Origin: Acidobacteria bacterium RIFCSPHIGHO2_01_FULL_67_28
GTDB lineage: Bacteria; Acidobacteriota; Terriglobia; Acidiferrales; 2-02-FULL-67-57
Assembly (NCBI GenBank): GCA_001766965.1
Contig: MEKM01000184.1
Coordinates: forward strand, 1-27,529
DNA: 27,529 nucleotides
Direction of reading: 5' to 3'
Below the pieces are notes generated by a model. The model was not told the DNA's origin, did not search any database, and saw only the letters and a program-made list of their open reading frames with translations. Shown here piece after piece: positions 24,540 through 27,529 of this stretch (position 1 is the stretch's first letter; every line of letters starts with the position of its first letter). A program made the position numbers and the translations under genes.

Positions 24540-25358
24540 ATGAGCAACCTCCTGGCCCTGCTCACCCGGGCGTTTGATTTTCTCCTGGGGCCCTTCGAAT
24601 CCCTACCGCCCCTGCTGACGGTCGTAGTCTTCTCCTGCTTGGCGGGCGCGGGCCTGCTGCTGGTGTTTCGCTTCACCTCCGACCAGAAAGGCATCCGCCG
24701 GGTCAAGGACCGCATGGCGGCGCACTTGTTGGAGCTCCGCCTGTTTCAGGATCACCCGGGGGTGATGCTCCGGGCGCAAGGGCGCCTCCTGCGGGCGACT
24801 CTGCGTTACTCGGGCTATTCGCTCAAGCCCCTGGCCGTCATGCTCGTCCCGGTGACCGTGTTCCTGGTTCAGCTGGACGCGCGCCTGGGCTGGCTTCCTC
24901 CCAAGCCACAGGAACCGATTCTTCTCAAGGCCCGTTTCAACCGCGTGGTCCCTCTCGATCAAGTCTCGCTCGTTTTGCCTGATGGGCTGGTGCTCACCGC
25001 GCCCCCGGTCCGCCTCCCGGCCGAGAAGGAAGCGGTTTGGCAGCTCAAGGCCGAAAGAGCGGGGTTCTTCATGGTGCAGGTCAGCGTGGCGGGCACAAGC
25101 TTTCCCAAGCAGATTACGGTGGCGACTCGCCCGGCTCGGGTGTCGCCCGCCCGGGGGCGCGCGGGTTTCTGGCAGGAGTTCCTCCATCCCGGCGAGCCGC
25201 CCCTGCCCGAGGACGCACCGCTGGCCAGCGTCGAGGTCAACCATCGCCGCCGACGCTTTGGCCTCGGGCCTTTCAAGCCGGACTGGCTGGTGGTGTTTTT
25301 TGTGGTCTCGCTGGTGTCCGGATTTGCCCTGAAGGGCGTGCTGCGAACGGAGGTTTGA
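24540..25358 (+). CDS. Three-TM membrane protein resembling EMC3/TMCO1/YidC (Oxa1) superfamily, with periplasmic insert
   Basis: The 272-aa protein has TM1 at about 24-45, a basic, probably coiled cytosolic hairpin at 46-92 (SDQKGIRRVKDRMAAHLLELRLFQ), TM2 at about 95-114 following SGYSLKPLAVMLVP, a beta-rich region at 115-245, and TM3 at about 248-267. By the positive-inside rule the N-terminus is outside and the hairpin inside. That is the core topology of the Get1/EMC3/TMCO1/YidC group of membrane insertases. Unlike those, a domain of about 130 residues separates TM2 from TM3 on the periplasmic side. The assignment rests on topology and the hairpin pattern alone, so it may be analogous rather than homologous. 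It sits inside the phosphodiesterase cassette. Confidence 0.75.
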   Translation: MSNLLALLTRAFDFLLGPFESLPPLLTVVVFSCLAGAGLLLVFRFTSDQKGIRRVKDRMAAHLLELRLFQDHPGVMLRAQGRLLRATLRYSGYSLKPLAVMLVPVTVFLVQLDARLGWLPPKPQEPILLKARFNRVVPLDQVSLVLPDGLVLTAPPVRLPAEKEAVWQLKAERAGFFMVQVSVAGTSFPKQITVATRPARVSPARGRAGFWQEFLHPGEPPLPEDAPLASVEVNHRRRRFGLGPFKPDWLVVFFVVSLVSGFALKGVLRTEV

Positions 25359-25363
25359 TTCCT

Positions 25364-27463
<2,100 letters not shown>

Positions 27464-27472
27464 CCACAGACT

Positions 27473-27490
27473 CCAACCCATGAAGGTTGG
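27473..27490. terminator. Hairpin between convergent phosphodiesterase and tRNA genes
   Basis: CCAACC (27473-27478) pairs with GGTTGG (27485-27490) around six bases. It lies ten bases after the stop codon of the plus-strand gene and includes the encoded CCA end of the minus-strand tRNA. It could end transcription in both directions, but neither side has a T-run. Confidence 0.35.
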
Positions 27491-27529
27491 CTGGGAGGCA
27501 AGGAGTCGAACCTTGATTCTCGGATCCAG
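27488..27529 (-). tRNA. tRNA-Gln (CUG anticodon), 3' half, cut by window edge
   Basis: Read on the minus strand from 27529, the sequence gives CTG as anticodon (27527-27529), G37, A38, stem TCCGA, a four-base variable region GAAT, T-stem CAAGG, loop TTCGACT, CCTTG, acceptor strand CCTCCCA, discriminator G and encoded CCA (27488-27490). The T-arm is perfectly paired. A72 (implying U1-A72), G73 and the CTG anticodon all point to glutamine. The 5' half lies outside the window, so anticodon-stem pairing cannot be checked. Confidence 0.85.

Overview
The window is GC-rich, compactly coded DNA from what is most likely an uncultured or soil-type Acidobacteriota bacterium. This rests on an Oar-like TonB receptor with an N-terminal carboxypeptidase-regulatory domain, a sulfatase-like enzyme fused to TPRs, and many secreted peptidase-type hydrolases with prolidase-like, S15, GCPII-like M28 and DmpA-like folds. 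The phylum call is inference; no rRNA or marker gene is present. No mobile element, CRISPR array or phage gene was seen.

Left part (1-9020, all on the minus strand). A truncated FG-GAP/VCBS-repeat secreted protein runs off the left edge. It is followed by two secreted proteins of unknown function (1230-2165 and 2911-4941) that share a homologous domain, and a small PepSY-like protein lies between them. Next come a HAMP sensor histidine kinase and an OmpR-type response regulator, then a secreted CocE/S15-type hydrolase. The two unknown-domain genes carry the same 40-bp upstream element, with three half-sites at an 11-bp pitch in front of a -10-like hexamer. This is what an OmpR-family regulator would bind, so the neighbouring two-component system probably controls these genes. 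The kinase frame has no ATG, GTG or TTG upstream of its first transmembrane helix; an ACG with a Shine-Dalgarno-like GGGGAG is the best start.

Middle part (9050-15839, plus strand). A secreted metal-dependent amidohydrolase is transcribed divergently from the CocE gene across only 29 bp. After it come the TonB-dependent receptor and the sulfatase-TPR protein. Each gene is preceded by an extended -10 element of the form TGn-TAnnnT, and two have almost no leader.

Right part (15901-27463, plus strand). Nine genes lie head to tail with gaps of -4 to +14 bp and are probably one operon: CoA-transferase A and B subunits, a class III aminotransferase, a GCPII-like M28 peptidase, a DmpA-like P1 peptidase, a lipoprotein phosphodiesterase of the alkaline phosphatase superfamily, a ribbon-helix-helix-like 68-aa protein, a three-TM membrane protein resembling the EMC3/TMCO1/YidC (Oxa1) superfamily with an extra periplasmic domain, and a second, membrane-anchored paralogue of the phosphodiesterase. 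The first five look like peptide and amino-acid breakdown. The last four form a cassette of unknown purpose and are the best candidate for an undescribed system. A tRNA-Gln(CUG) on the minus strand is cut by the right edge exactly at its anticodon.
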